Positions 24,462 to 32,624 of a stretch of 64,000 nt of DNA are shown here, one piece after another. Location of the stretch: assembly GCA_003243425.1 (NCBI GenBank), contig QFQP01000022.1, forward strand, positions 1-64,000, given 5' to 3'. A program made the position numbers and the translations under genes. Numbering within the stretch: position 1 is the first letter of the stretch; every line of letters starts with the position of its first letter. Under the pieces are notes generated by a model. That model saw only the letters and a list, made by a program, of their open reading frames with translations, was not told the origin of the DNA and searched no databases. This DNA is from Archangium gephyra. GTDB taxonomy: Bacteria > Myxococcota > Myxococcia > Myxococcales > Myxococcaceae.

Positions 24462-25137
24462 CGCCGTTGCCGGCGCGGTAGGGCGCGTCACCGTTGAGAA
24501 GGAAGCGGAAGACCTCGAGCGCGTGCGGGAGGTTGGTGGCCGGCGTGGTCGCGACCTCTCTGGTCTTCAAGTGCCACGGGCCCCCGCGCTTGAGGTGCAG
24601 CGCCCACGCGAAGTCGCTCGCTGGTTCGGGAAAGAACGGCGCGAGCAGCTCGTGCGGCGAGCCGTCGTAGACCACCAGCAGCGACTCCGGCGCGAGGGTG
24701 ACGGCCTCGATGACGCCGGCCTCTGCGGTGAAGAGACCGTTGCCGACGGCGACCACGTCGGCAACGTGCTCGCGCGTGATGGCGTACTGACCACCGACCG
24801 CGTTGTGCACCGACAGCGCGAAGCCCATGGGCGAGATGGGTTCATTGCGCGCGTGCGAGATCATGAGCTCGAAGACCCGCGTCGCGGCGCCGTGGCGTGA
24901 CGCGAACACGATGGGCACGCCGCGCCGTTCACCCTGCACCCAGAGCGCGACCTGAAAGACGAGGCGGCTGATCTTCTCGATGCGCCGGCGCGCCATGGGC
25001 GGCACTTCGGTCAGCGGCGGCATCTCGGTTCCGACGCGCGGGGTGGGGTCTTTCGCCCACGCTTGCCATGCGTCACGGGTGGTCAGCCCGGGCGCCCACG
25101 CAGCCCAGTTGACGATGTCGAAATCCACGCCGGCCAT
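24421..25137 (-). CDS. Beta-ketoacyl synthase chain-length-factor-like protein (PF13723)
   Basis: The 238-residue protein matches the half-length ketoacyl-synthase-like family found in aryl polyene and related pathways. It has the N-terminal WAAWAPGLTTRDAWQAWA, the central VFASRHGAATR (in place of the active-site Cys region) and PISPMGFALSVHNAVGGQYAI. It lacks a catalytic Cys, so it would act as a partner or chain-length factor rather than a synthase. No synthase, acyl carrier protein or other polyene gene is adjacent. The ATG at 25137 is the only reasonable start. Confidence 0.82.
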   Translation of the reverse strand: MAGVDFDIVNWAAWAPGLTTRDAWQAWAKDPTPRVGTEMPPLTEVPPMARRRIEKISRLVFQVALWVQGERRGVPIVFASRHGAATRVFELMISHARNEPISPMGFALSVHNAVGGQYAITREHVADVVAVGNGLFTAEAGVIEAVTLAPESLLVVYDGSPHELLAPFFPEPASDFAWALHLKRGGPWHLKTREVATTPATNLPHALEVFRFLLNGDAPYRAGNGVSGYEWSRSSPPP

Positions 25138-25209
25138 ACGGTGCGTACGCGCGCGCGCGTTTCCTGTTTCGGAGGTATGGAAATGGAAACGACGGTGCGC
25201 AGCGCGACG

Positions 25210-26964
25210 TCAACGAAGCGGGAGCTCGAGCTTCGAAGTGGCGAGGTGGACCGTCTGTTCGGCGGCGTCGAAGCCGGGCTCGGTCTGCCAGGGCGTCGCC
25301 CGGTTCGAATGCGTGTGCAGCGCCGGGAAGCTCGACGAGGTGATGTCGACGCGCCACCGGCCGCCGGCCGGCAGCACCCACTCGATGGGCCAGAAGTCGA
25401 TCTCGAGTTCGACCGGTGTTCCCGGGGTCGAGGCCTGCGCCGTCATCACGTCGGCCGTGGGGTACGCGAGCGTGGCGGCGTTCTCGCGCACCAGCAGCGC
25501 CTTGCCGTCCTGCTCGGCGATCAGGCGCGCCACGAACGCGGTGTCAGGCGCGGTCGACGTCACCGTGAGCCTCAGCTTGCCCGCGCCGGCCAGGCGCTGC
25601 TCCGACTTCGTGGGCTCGGTTCTGAAGGTGAGCACGTCGTCGCGCGCGCAGAGCTCGCCCTGGTCGAGCGGGCCGGGGGTGATGCGCAGCGTGCGGAAGA
25701 ACGCGAACGAGAGCAGCGACGCACCGCCGCGCGTCGGCACCGGATTGGCGGGGTCGAACGTGAAGGTGACGGTCTCTTCGCCGGACTTCGGGCCAAGCGC
25801 CCCGCCGCTGCAGGCCTTCGAGGCTTCGGCGCCCGACAGCGAAAATGAAGTCACCGGCACCGACGGGTCGGGCCACACCGGCTGGTCGCGCCACTTCGTG
25901 TCGTTCACCGCGAACGTGCGCACGGTGTTGGGCTTGAGCGTGACCAGCGGCTTGCCTTTGAGCGTGTGCTCGAACCACTCGAGCATGATGGGCCACTGGT
26001 CGAGGCGGCCGGGGGCGGCGCTGAAGTCCACCTCGCCCGTGGTGAGGCCCAGGTGGTTCCACGGCCCGAGTACGAACACGCTCTGCGCTCGCGTGGCGAG
26101 CCGCTCCCAGGTGTCGCGCTGCGCCATGAAGAAGGGGTCGAAGAAGGCCGCGAGGTGCAGCATGGGCACCTTCACGCGCTCGGGCGTCGAGCGGAACTGC
26201 TGCATCTGCGTCGTTTCCCAGTACGGGTCCGAGGGCGACTGGGCGGCGAGCGTGTCGCGGTACCACTGCACCTTGCCGCCCATGAACTTCTCGTCGGCCT
26301 CGAGCGGCGGCCGGTGCGCAGCGGCGGCGAGGTAGTCGCTGCCCGCGAAGTGATGCATGCCGCGACCGGGCATCAAGGTCGCCCACGCGGTGAGGATGTC
26401 GTGACGGAAGAGCCCGCGCTCGTAGAAGACCTTGCGGAGGTCCGTTCCGAAGACCGACGGCACGAGCGTCTTCACCTCTGGCGGCAACTCGTCGGCCATC
26501 GCCCACTGCACGCACGTGAGATAGCTCGGCCCGCGCATCGCGATGTTGCCGTCGCTGAAGGGCTGCTTCACCAGCCACGCCAGCGTGTCGAGGCCATCGT
26601 TGCGTTCGTTGATGATGGGGTACCAGTCGCCGCCGCTCTCGAGCTGGCCGCGCACGTCTTGAAGCACGCACGCGTAGCCGTAGCGGGTCATGGCCTGACA
26701 GGTGAGCGCCTCGAGCGGCTTCAGGTATTCGTACGGGTTGCGCACGAGGATGACGGGAGACTTCTCGCCGCCCATGGGCAGGAAGATCTCGGTGTGCAGC
26801 TTCACACCGTCGCGCATCGTCACGTCTTCGATGCGCGAGCTGTAGTCGTCGGTCGTGAAGTCCGGCATGCCGGCCGCGCGACGGAACAGTTCGTGGCGTT
26901 TCCACAACGACGCGCCGACGAGGAGCAGCGCGATGACGGCAACGATGCCGAAGGTGCGTTTCAC
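25210..26964 (-). CDS. CocE/NonD family (X-Pro dipeptidyl-peptidase-like) hydrolase
   Basis: The 584-residue protein has an N-terminal hydrophobic segment (FGIVAVIALLLVGASLW), an alpha/beta hydrolase domain with DVRGQLESGG and the nucleophile segment MRGPSYLTC, and a C-terminal jelly-roll domain, as in cocaine esterase and X-Pro peptidases. It should cleave esters or peptides outside the cytoplasm. The GTG at 26964 is preferred since it opens directly into the signal; the frame stays open to 27030. The divergent acyl-CoA dehydrogenase starts about 100 nt away. Start uncertain, family secure. Confidence 0.85.
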   Translation of the reverse strand: MKRTFGIVAVIALLLVGASLWKRHELFRRAAGMPDFTTDDYSSRIEDVTMRDGVKLHTEIFLPMGGEKSPVILVRNPYEYLKPLEALTCQAMTRYGYACVLQDVRGQLESGGDWYPIINERNDGLDTLAWLVKQPFSDGNIAMRGPSYLTCVQWAMADELPPEVKTLVPSVFGTDLRKVFYERGLFRHDILTAWATLMPGRGMHHFAGSDYLAAAAHRPPLEADEKFMGGKVQWYRDTLAAQSPSDPYWETTQMQQFRSTPERVKVPMLHLAAFFDPFFMAQRDTWERLATRAQSVFVLGPWNHLGLTTGEVDFSAAPGRLDQWPIMLEWFEHTLKGKPLVTLKPNTVRTFAVNDTKWRDQPVWPDPSVPVTSFSLSGAEASKACSGGALGPKSGEETVTFTFDPANPVPTRGGASLLSFAFFRTLRITPGPLDQGELCARDDVLTFRTEPTKSEQRLAGAGKLRLTVTSTAPDTAFVARLIAEQDGKALLVRENAATLAYPTADVMTAQASTPGTPVELEIDFWPIEWVLPAGGRWRVDITSSSFPALHTHSNRATPWQTEPGFDAAEQTVHLATSKLELPLR

Positions 26965-27068
26965 GTCTTCGCAAATGGCAGGAAGGGGAGCGCTTGTGAA
27001 CCGCTCGAACAATGAGAGCTGCAAAAACACCGCTCTCCGACGCGCTTGCAGCCGCTAAAGGTCACTGC

Positions 27069-28793
27069 ATGAACCCGCTGATCTCGGACGCCTTCGTCGA
27101 CTTCCTGTTGCACGACGTGCTCGACGTGGACGCCCTGTGCACGCTGCCTGCGTTCGAAGGGCACTCGCGCGACACGATTGCACCGTGGTTCTCGGCGTGC
27201 CGTCGCGTGTCTCGTGAGGTGCTCTTTCCCACCTACCGCGTCATCGACGCCGAGCCGCCGCGCTTCGTCGATGGTCGCGTGCACCTCCACCCGAGGTTCG
27301 CCGGCGCGTGGAAGGAGCTCGTGCAGCTCGACGTGATCGCTGCGATTCGTCAATTGCCGCTGACCGTGACCACCTTGTCGAACGCGTACTTCATGGCCGG
27401 AAATCTCTCGGTCTATGGCCTCGCGGGGCTCACCGCCGGCGCCGCGCACTTGATTCACGCGTTTGGCAGCGACGAAGTGAAGTCGCTCTTTCACGCGAAG
27501 ATGGAGAGCGGCGAGTGGACCGGAACGATGGCGCTCACGGAACCGCAGGCGGGGTCGAGCCTGGCTGACGTCACCTCACGCGCCACACCGACGCGCGACG
27601 GCCGCTACGCGATTCGCGGCTCGAAGATCTTCATCAGCGGCGGTGATCAAGACGTCACCGACAACATCGTGCACCTGGTGCTCGCGCGCATCGACGGCGC
27701 GCCGGCTGGCACGAAGGGCATTTCACTCTTCGCCGTTCCGAAGAAGCGGCCCGACGGCACCGACAATGATGTTGGCGTCAGCGGCGTCATCCACAAGATC
27801 GGCTGGCGTGGTCTGCCGTCACTCGCGCTCAACTTCGGTGAAGACGGCAACTGCGAAGGCTGGCTCGTCGGCCCTCCGCATCAAGGGCTGCGTTGCATGT
27901 TCCAGATGATGAACGAGGCGCGAATCATGGTGGGCGTGAACGCGGCGTCGACGGCGTCGGTCGCGTTCCACGAATCACTCTCGTACGCAAAGGAGCGCAA
28001 GCAGGGCAGGGCGCTGGGCTCGAACGACACCACGTCTCCGCAGTACGCGCTCACCGCGCACCCTGATGTTCGCCGCATGTTGTTGCGCCAGAAGGCCATC
28101 GTCGAAGGCGCGTTCGGTCTGCTGGGCGTCACTTCGCGCTACGCGGATCTCTCGACGCACTCGCCCGACGAAGACACGCGGTTGAAGTCGAAGCTGCTGC
28201 TCGACCTGCTGACGCCCATCGCCAAGACCTTCCCGTCCGAGAAGGGCTTCGAGGCCAACGCGCTCGCGCTGCAGATTCACGGCGGCTACGGCTACTCGAG
28301 CGAGTACCTCCCGGAGGCGTGGTTGAGAGATCAGAAGCTCAACTCGATTCACGAAGGCACGACCACGATTCAGGGCCTCGACCTGCTGGGCCGCAAGGTC
28401 GTCGCCGGTGGCGGCGCGGCGTTGATGACCCTGATGGAAGCGGTGGAGTCGGACCTCGCGAAGTCGTCGCTCGACGTGGCGCCGCTGCGTTCGTCGCTGC
28501 AGCGCGCGGCGGACGTCACGGCCACGCTCGGCGGTCTGGGCGCGAAGGGTGACGTGCTGGGCATGATGGGTCACTCCGCCGACTTCATGGACGCGCTGTC
28601 GACGCTGGTCATCGCGTGGGTCCACGTGAAGCTGGTCAACGCGCTGGGTCTTCGCGACGACGACTTCGCGAAGGGCACGCGTGCGGCGGCGCAGTACTGG
28701 CTCTCGACCGAAGTGCCGCTGGTCGACGCGAAGCTGGCGCTCTGCGTGAACGGCGAACGCAGCTTCCTCGACGTGGCTCCAGAGTGGTTGTGA
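27069..28793 (+). CDS. Acyl-CoA dehydrogenase family protein (long form)
   Basis: The 574-residue flavoprotein is longer than classic acyl-CoA dehydrogenases (about 380) because of an added C-terminal helical domain, as in the FadE5 type. FAD-binding and substrate blocks are MALTEPQAGSSLADV, KIFISGGDQD, QIHGGYGYSSEYLPEAWLRD and the SIHEGTTTIQ loop, whose Glu is the catalytic base position. It oxidises an acyl-CoA to the enoyl-CoA and passes electrons to ETF (genes at 47281 and 48118). The ATG at 27069 follows AAAGGT; the frame is open to 27012 but that part looks non-coding. Confidence 0.92.
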   Translation: MNPLISDAFVDFLLHDVLDVDALCTLPAFEGHSRDTIAPWFSACRRVSREVLFPTYRVIDAEPPRFVDGRVHLHPRFAGAWKELVQLDVIAAIRQLPLTVTTLSNAYFMAGNLSVYGLAGLTAGAAHLIHAFGSDEVKSLFHAKMESGEWTGTMALTEPQAGSSLADVTSRATPTRDGRYAIRGSKIFISGGDQDVTDNIVHLVLARIDGAPAGTKGISLFAVPKKRPDGTDNDVGVSGVIHKIGWRGLPSLALNFGEDGNCEGWLVGPPHQGLRCMFQMMNEARIMVGVNAASTASVAFHESLSYAKERKQGRALGSNDTTSPQYALTAHPDVRRMLLRQKAIVEGAFGLLGVTSRYADLSTHSPDEDTRLKSKLLLDLLTPIAKTFPSEKGFEANALALQIHGGYGYSSEYLPEAWLRDQKLNSIHEGTTTIQGLDLLGRKVVAGGGAALMTLMEAVESDLAKSSLDVAPLRSSLQRAADVTATLGGLGAKGDVLGMMGHSADFMDALSTLVIAWVHVKLVNALGLRDDDFAKGTRAAAQYWLSTEVPLVDAKLALCVNGERSFLDVAPEWL

Positions 28794-28869
28794 TGCCTAC
28801 CTGTCCGTACTGAACGGGCGTCCATTCATATCTATTGCGGGCTCCGGAGGCCTCGGCGACACCGCGGGC

Positions 28870-29688
28870 ATGCCAGAGCTTCCTGAAGTCGAGTTCGCGC
28901 GCCGTTCACTCGTGCGCTGGTTCGAAGGCCGCAAGCTGGTGCGCACCGAGTCGGAGCCGAACACGCGCACCTTCCGCGACAGCGACCTCGGCATCTTCGC
29001 GGCGACGAAGGGCTCGCTCGACAGCGCGACGCGCAAGGGCAAGTACCTGATGCTGGGCTTCTCGTCGGGGCTGGGGGCGATCGCGCACCTGGGCATGACG
29101 GGGAAGTTCCTCAAGCGGAAGCCGAGCGACGAAGTGCGGTGGAGCCGCGCTCGCTTCTTCCTCGACTCGGGCGAGGTCATTCACTTTCAGGACCCGCGCA
29201 TGTTCGGGCACATCGATGCGCTGCCGGCCAGCGAGCTGACGAAGCGGAAGTCGGTCGCGAAGCTGGGCGTCGACCCGTTGAACGATGGCTTGAGCGTCGC
29301 GCAGTTGAAGGACGCCATCGGCACGTCGAAGCAGCCGCTGAAGGTGGCGTTGATGGACCAGGAGCGCATCGCCGGGCTGGGGAACATTCACGCGGCCGAG
29401 GCGCTGTTCCGCGCGAAGCTGCACCCGTCGCGCACCGCCGATTCGTTGAAGCCCACGGAGTGGACGGCGCTCGCGAAGGCCATTCGTGACACCATCGCGT
29501 TCGCGCTCAAGCTCGACGGTGAGTCGGATGAGATCGAGTACGTCGAAGAGCCCGGTGCGAAGAACCCCTTTTTCATCTACGGGCGCGCGGGCACGCCGTG
29601 CCGCAAGTGCAAGACGAAGGTGCAGAGCTTCACGCAGGGCGGGCGCACCACGCACTTCTGTCCGAAGTGTCAGCCCAGGCGCGGCTGA
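28870..29688 (+). CDS. mutM: Formamidopyrimidine-DNA glycosylase
   Basis: The 272-residue protein removes oxidised purines such as 8-oxoguanine from DNA and cuts the strand. Hallmarks are the N-terminal PELPEVE, whose Pro is the nucleophile, with catalytic Glu following; the beta-hairpin Lys region RKGKYLM; the DNA-binding helix GLGNIHAAEALF; and a C-terminal zinc finger CRKC...CPKC near 243-266. Start ATG 28870 puts the Pro at position 2 of the mature protein as required. It is convergent with the radical SAM gene, stops abutting as TGATCA. Confidence 0.95.
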   Translation: MPELPEVEFARRSLVRWFEGRKLVRTESEPNTRTFRDSDLGIFAATKGSLDSATRKGKYLMLGFSSGLGAIAHLGMTGKFLKRKPSDEVRWSRARFFLDSGEVIHFQDPRMFGHIDALPASELTKRKSVAKLGVDPLNDGLSVAQLKDAIGTSKQPLKVALMDQERIAGLGNIHAAEALFRAKLHPSRTADSLKPTEWTALAKAIRDTIAFALKLDGESDEIEYVEEPGAKNPFFIYGRAGTPCRKCKTKVQSFTQGGRTTHFCPKCQPRRG

Positions 29689-31419
29689 TCATTCCGTCGG
29701 CTGCAGGAACCGGCCCACCGCGAGGTACTCGATGACTTCGCGCGAAACGTCGGGCGGCAACTTCGGCTTCAGTTCCTTCACCACCGCGTCGACCGTCTTC
29801 GCCTTCTCGAACGCGCTCAAGACATCGAGCAACGCGCGCGCTTCGTCACCCTGCTGAAGCAGCGGGTCTGAGAACTTCTTGTGCTGCACCGTCGGCGCGC
29901 ACGAGAGCCCATTGCCGGTCGACGAGCGCACCACGGTCACCACTTCCTTCGCGACCTTCGCGGGCGCGCGATGCGACCCGAGCCAGTCACCCAGCGACAC
30001 TTCACGCGTGTCTGCTGCGCGATTGAGCAACCGCGTGTTGCCCTTCAAGTTCACGTGCTGCTTCGCCTCGGCGGCCGCGAACACCAGCTCGTCGCACGCG
30101 TCACTGGTCGCCTGCACCTCGGCTTCGAAGGCTTCGTCGGCGTAGTGAATCATCGGCACGGTGACCGTCGACGGGTCGACCTGTTCGAAGTAGTCGAGGA
30201 ACTCGGCGAACGTGCGTGCCTGCGTGACCATGCCGAAGCGGTCGGGGTGTTCGGTGACGAGCGCTCCGGGCTGGGCCTGCAGTCGCTGGTAGCCGACCGA
30301 ACAACCCATTTGCAGCACGCGCTCGACGAGCTCGCGTTCTTCGCCGAGCCGTTCACGCGTCGAGTACGGCAGGCCCGCGATGCCGGACACCTCGAGCTCG
30401 ATGTTGGGGAACGACTGACAGCGCTCGATGACCTGCATCAGCTCGTCGTTGGTGGGGCAGGGCTTGAGCAGTCCGCGCGACATGGTGTCGAGCCGCTGCG
30501 CTTCCGAGAAGCAGCCGATGTCGAGCACCATGTAGATCTTCTGGAAGCGTCGCGAGAGCGTCGAGGCGAGCTCCGGTGGCGGCACGCCCCAGAGGAAATA
30601 CGTCACCGAGTGTCTGCTGAAATCGAGCGCGCCCCAGGTCTGCTCGAGGAACTTGGCCGTGCTGCCGGCGAAGTCGTACCGGAGCTGCCAGGTGTGATCG
30701 ACGATCTGCAGATGATCCGCGTGCACGGCCTCGGCGGAACGGAGAAACGGCTTCGCGCGACCGAACGACGCCTTCTGCATGCCGCGCGTGCCAGAGCAAT
30801 ACAGACAGTTCTCGCTGCAGCCTTTCCCGGGCTGCACCCAGCCTGAGTACGACGCGAGATCGAGCTCACTCAGGAACAGCTCCCTGAAGTGCGAGTAGTG
30901 AATCTCGTCGCTCTTCGGGCTCTGGATGTACGTCATCTCGCCGCGCGAGTTCGTGCCGCGCCTGAGCACGTTGGGCGACGCGAGGTCGCCGCGCGCGAGT
31001 GACGTCAGCGGCACTTCACCGTCGCCCAGAATCACGGAATCGAAGCAGTCGTACGCGAGCAGTTCTTTCCACCAGAACGACGCGGAGTTTCCCCCGACGG
31101 TGATGTGCACGTCGGGTGCGACGCGGCGAATGGTGCGCGCGATGATCAGCGTGCGGGCGGCGTGGTGGAACCACTTCAAGCTCAAGCCGATCAGCTTCGG
31201 TTTGACGCGGTTGATCAGTTGTTCGATCGACTTTTCGACGGCCGCTTCGTCTTCGTCGCCGTCCCAGAGGCGAACGTAGGCCTCGATGCCGTGACGGCGC
31301 AGGTGGCTGGCGAGGTACAGAATTCCGCAGGTCGCTTCGCCGGCGCCTCCGCCGAGCAACAGGACTGGTGACAGCGGGCGGGGCATCGGGTCGGGCTCAT
31401 ACCGAAACTCCCGCTCCAT
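29689..31419 (-). CDS. B12-binding radical SAM protein
   Basis: The 576-residue protein has an N-terminal cobalamin-binding Rossmann domain (residues 15-140, with LIGLSLKWF and ITVGGNSASF) and a radical SAM domain whose cluster motif is GCSENCLYC (Cys 201, 205, 208). The spacing is CxxxCxxC. Such enzymes often methylate unactivated carbons using methylcobalamin and SAM, frequently in natural product synthesis, but no biosynthetic genes are nearby. The start is either 31419 or 31386 (Met12). Substrate unknown; the PduO-type enzyme at 21112 is the only B12-related gene nearby. Confidence 0.85.
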   Translation of the reverse strand: MEREFRYEPDPMPRPLSPVLLLGGGAGEATCGILYLASHLRRHGIEAYVRLWDGDEDEAAVEKSIEQLINRVKPKLIGLSLKWFHHAARTLIIARTIRRVAPDVHITVGGNSASFWWKELLAYDCFDSVILGDGEVPLTSLARGDLASPNVLRRGTNSRGEMTYIQSPKSDEIHYSHFRELFLSELDLASYSGWVQPGKGCSENCLYCSGTRGMQKASFGRAKPFLRSAEAVHADHLQIVDHTWQLRYDFAGSTAKFLEQTWGALDFSRHSVTYFLWGVPPPELASTLSRRFQKIYMVLDIGCFSEAQRLDTMSRGLLKPCPTNDELMQVIERCQSFPNIELEVSGIAGLPYSTRERLGEERELVERVLQMGCSVGYQRLQAQPGALVTEHPDRFGMVTQARTFAEFLDYFEQVDPSTVTVPMIHYADEAFEAEVQATSDACDELVFAAAEAKQHVNLKGNTRLLNRAADTREVSLGDWLGSHRAPAKVAKEVVTVVRSSTGNGLSCAPTVQHKKFSDPLLQQGDEARALLDVLSAFEKAKTVDAVVKELKPKLPPDVSREVIEYLAVGRFLQPTE

Positions 31420-31492
31420 GCGACAGCGGGGACAGCGTTGCGGAGAGACGCCAAACGGGCGGGACGGCTCGAGTCATGCACTCAGGTCGGCG

Positions 31493-32041
31493 ATGCGCTG
31501 GCTGCTCCTCGTTCCGCCGTTGCTCGTTGGCCTCGTTGTGTGGCGCATCGACCGCGAAGGTGTCGTCGACGATGCCGCACCTTCTGACGCGATCGTGGTG
31601 TTGGGCGCTCGTGTGCAGCCGGATGGGAGCCCCTCACCGACCCTGAAGGCCCGCGCCGAACACGCCGCGACGCTCTTCAACCGGGGCCTCGCGAAGACCG
31701 TGATCTTCTCTGGCGGTGTCGGTGACTACGGCGCGTCCGAGGCCGCTGTCGCCCGTGACGTCGTGCTCACGCTCGGCGTGCCTTCCCAAGCGTGTCTGCT
31801 CGAGGAAGACAGTCACTCGACGAAGCAGAACGCGCAGTTCACCGCGCGGCTGATGCGCAAACACAGCCTGAAGTCGGTCATCGTCGTCACCGACCCCTCG
31901 CATCTTCGGCGCGCGAAACGACTCTTTGCGAACGAGCAGCTCACCGTCACCGGCAGCCCCGTCATGAACGCGCCACGCCACGTCGAGTGGACCGAACGTG
32001 CGTACTGGACGGTCCGGGAAGTCGCCGCGTCAATGAAGTGA
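31493..32041 (+). CDS. YdcF/ElyC family (DUF218) membrane protein
   Basis: The 182-residue protein has an N-terminal transmembrane helix (LLLVPPLLVGLVVW) and a DUF218 domain with AIVVLGARVQPDG, IFSGGVGDYG, the EDSHSTKQNA motif and VTDPSHLRRA. ElyC and SanA in E. coli have this architecture and act on envelope integrity, probably lipid carrier metabolism. ATG 31493 follows AGG; the frame is open from 31418 but the transmembrane helix fits best with this start. It sits divergently from the radical SAM gene. Confidence 0.88.
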   Translation: MRWLLLVPPLLVGLVVWRIDREGVVDDAAPSDAIVVLGARVQPDGSPSPTLKARAEHAATLFNRGLAKTVIFSGGVGDYGASEAAVARDVVLTLGVPSQACLLEEDSHSTKQNAQFTARLMRKHSLKSVIVVTDPSHLRRAKRLFANEQLTVTGSPVMNAPRHVEWTERAYWTVREVAASMK

Positions 32042-32059
32042 GAACGCCCGGCGCAGCTC

Positions 32060-32480
32060 TTACGCCCACCGCGAGTGAATGGTCTCGTTGCACGACCGAG
32101 CTTGTTCGAACTTCGCCTCGAGAAATGCTCCGTGTGCGTCGATGGCCCGCTCGTGCACGAACCTCGCGAGCACACTCTTTCGTACCGCGTCGGCCATCTC
32201 GCGAAACCGCACCACGACCGGAGCGACGCGCGTAAACAGATGCCAACCCTCGACGTGAAAGACGTGGTCGCTCGCCAACAGCGCTGCCTGCACTGCGTCC
32301 TACGAGCGCGGCTGCTGCCCGGCGTTCTGTGTGGTGAACAGATGGTCGCCAAACATCGAAGCCGCCGCTTCGCCCCGTCACGCCCTCTTGAGGAATGGCT
32401 CCGCTGCGACGAACTCGGAGCAGAAGCTCCGTCAGCACGGAGGTGTCGATCCACCGCTCGAGCCAGCTCGCCACGGTCAT
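32060..32480 (-). pseudogene. Broken gene: one frameshift and one in-frame stop
   Basis: A strong ribosome site GGAAGGAG precedes ATG 32480, and the frame starts MTVASWLERWIDTSVLTELLLRV. About 37 codons on, around 32370, the protein-like reading moves to another frame (EAAASMFGDHLFTTQNAGQQPRS). It is then cut by a TAG at 32300-32302 and continues as ALLASDHVFHVEGWHLFTRV down to a TAA at 32060. Restoring one base and the stop would give a protein of about 140 residues. I do not recognise the family. Either this is genuine decay or two sequencing errors lie close together. Confidence 0.55.
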
Positions 32481-32624
32481 GGCGAAGCTCCTTCCGTTGC
32501 GCACTGAAATCACGCGCCCGGCCGCTCGTACGCGGCGCACGTGAATTCCTTTGGAAAATCCGCCCCTTTTCCCGGCGCTGGGCTACACGCAGCGCGTTTC
32601 ATTTTCCTTTGGAGAACGCTGCTC

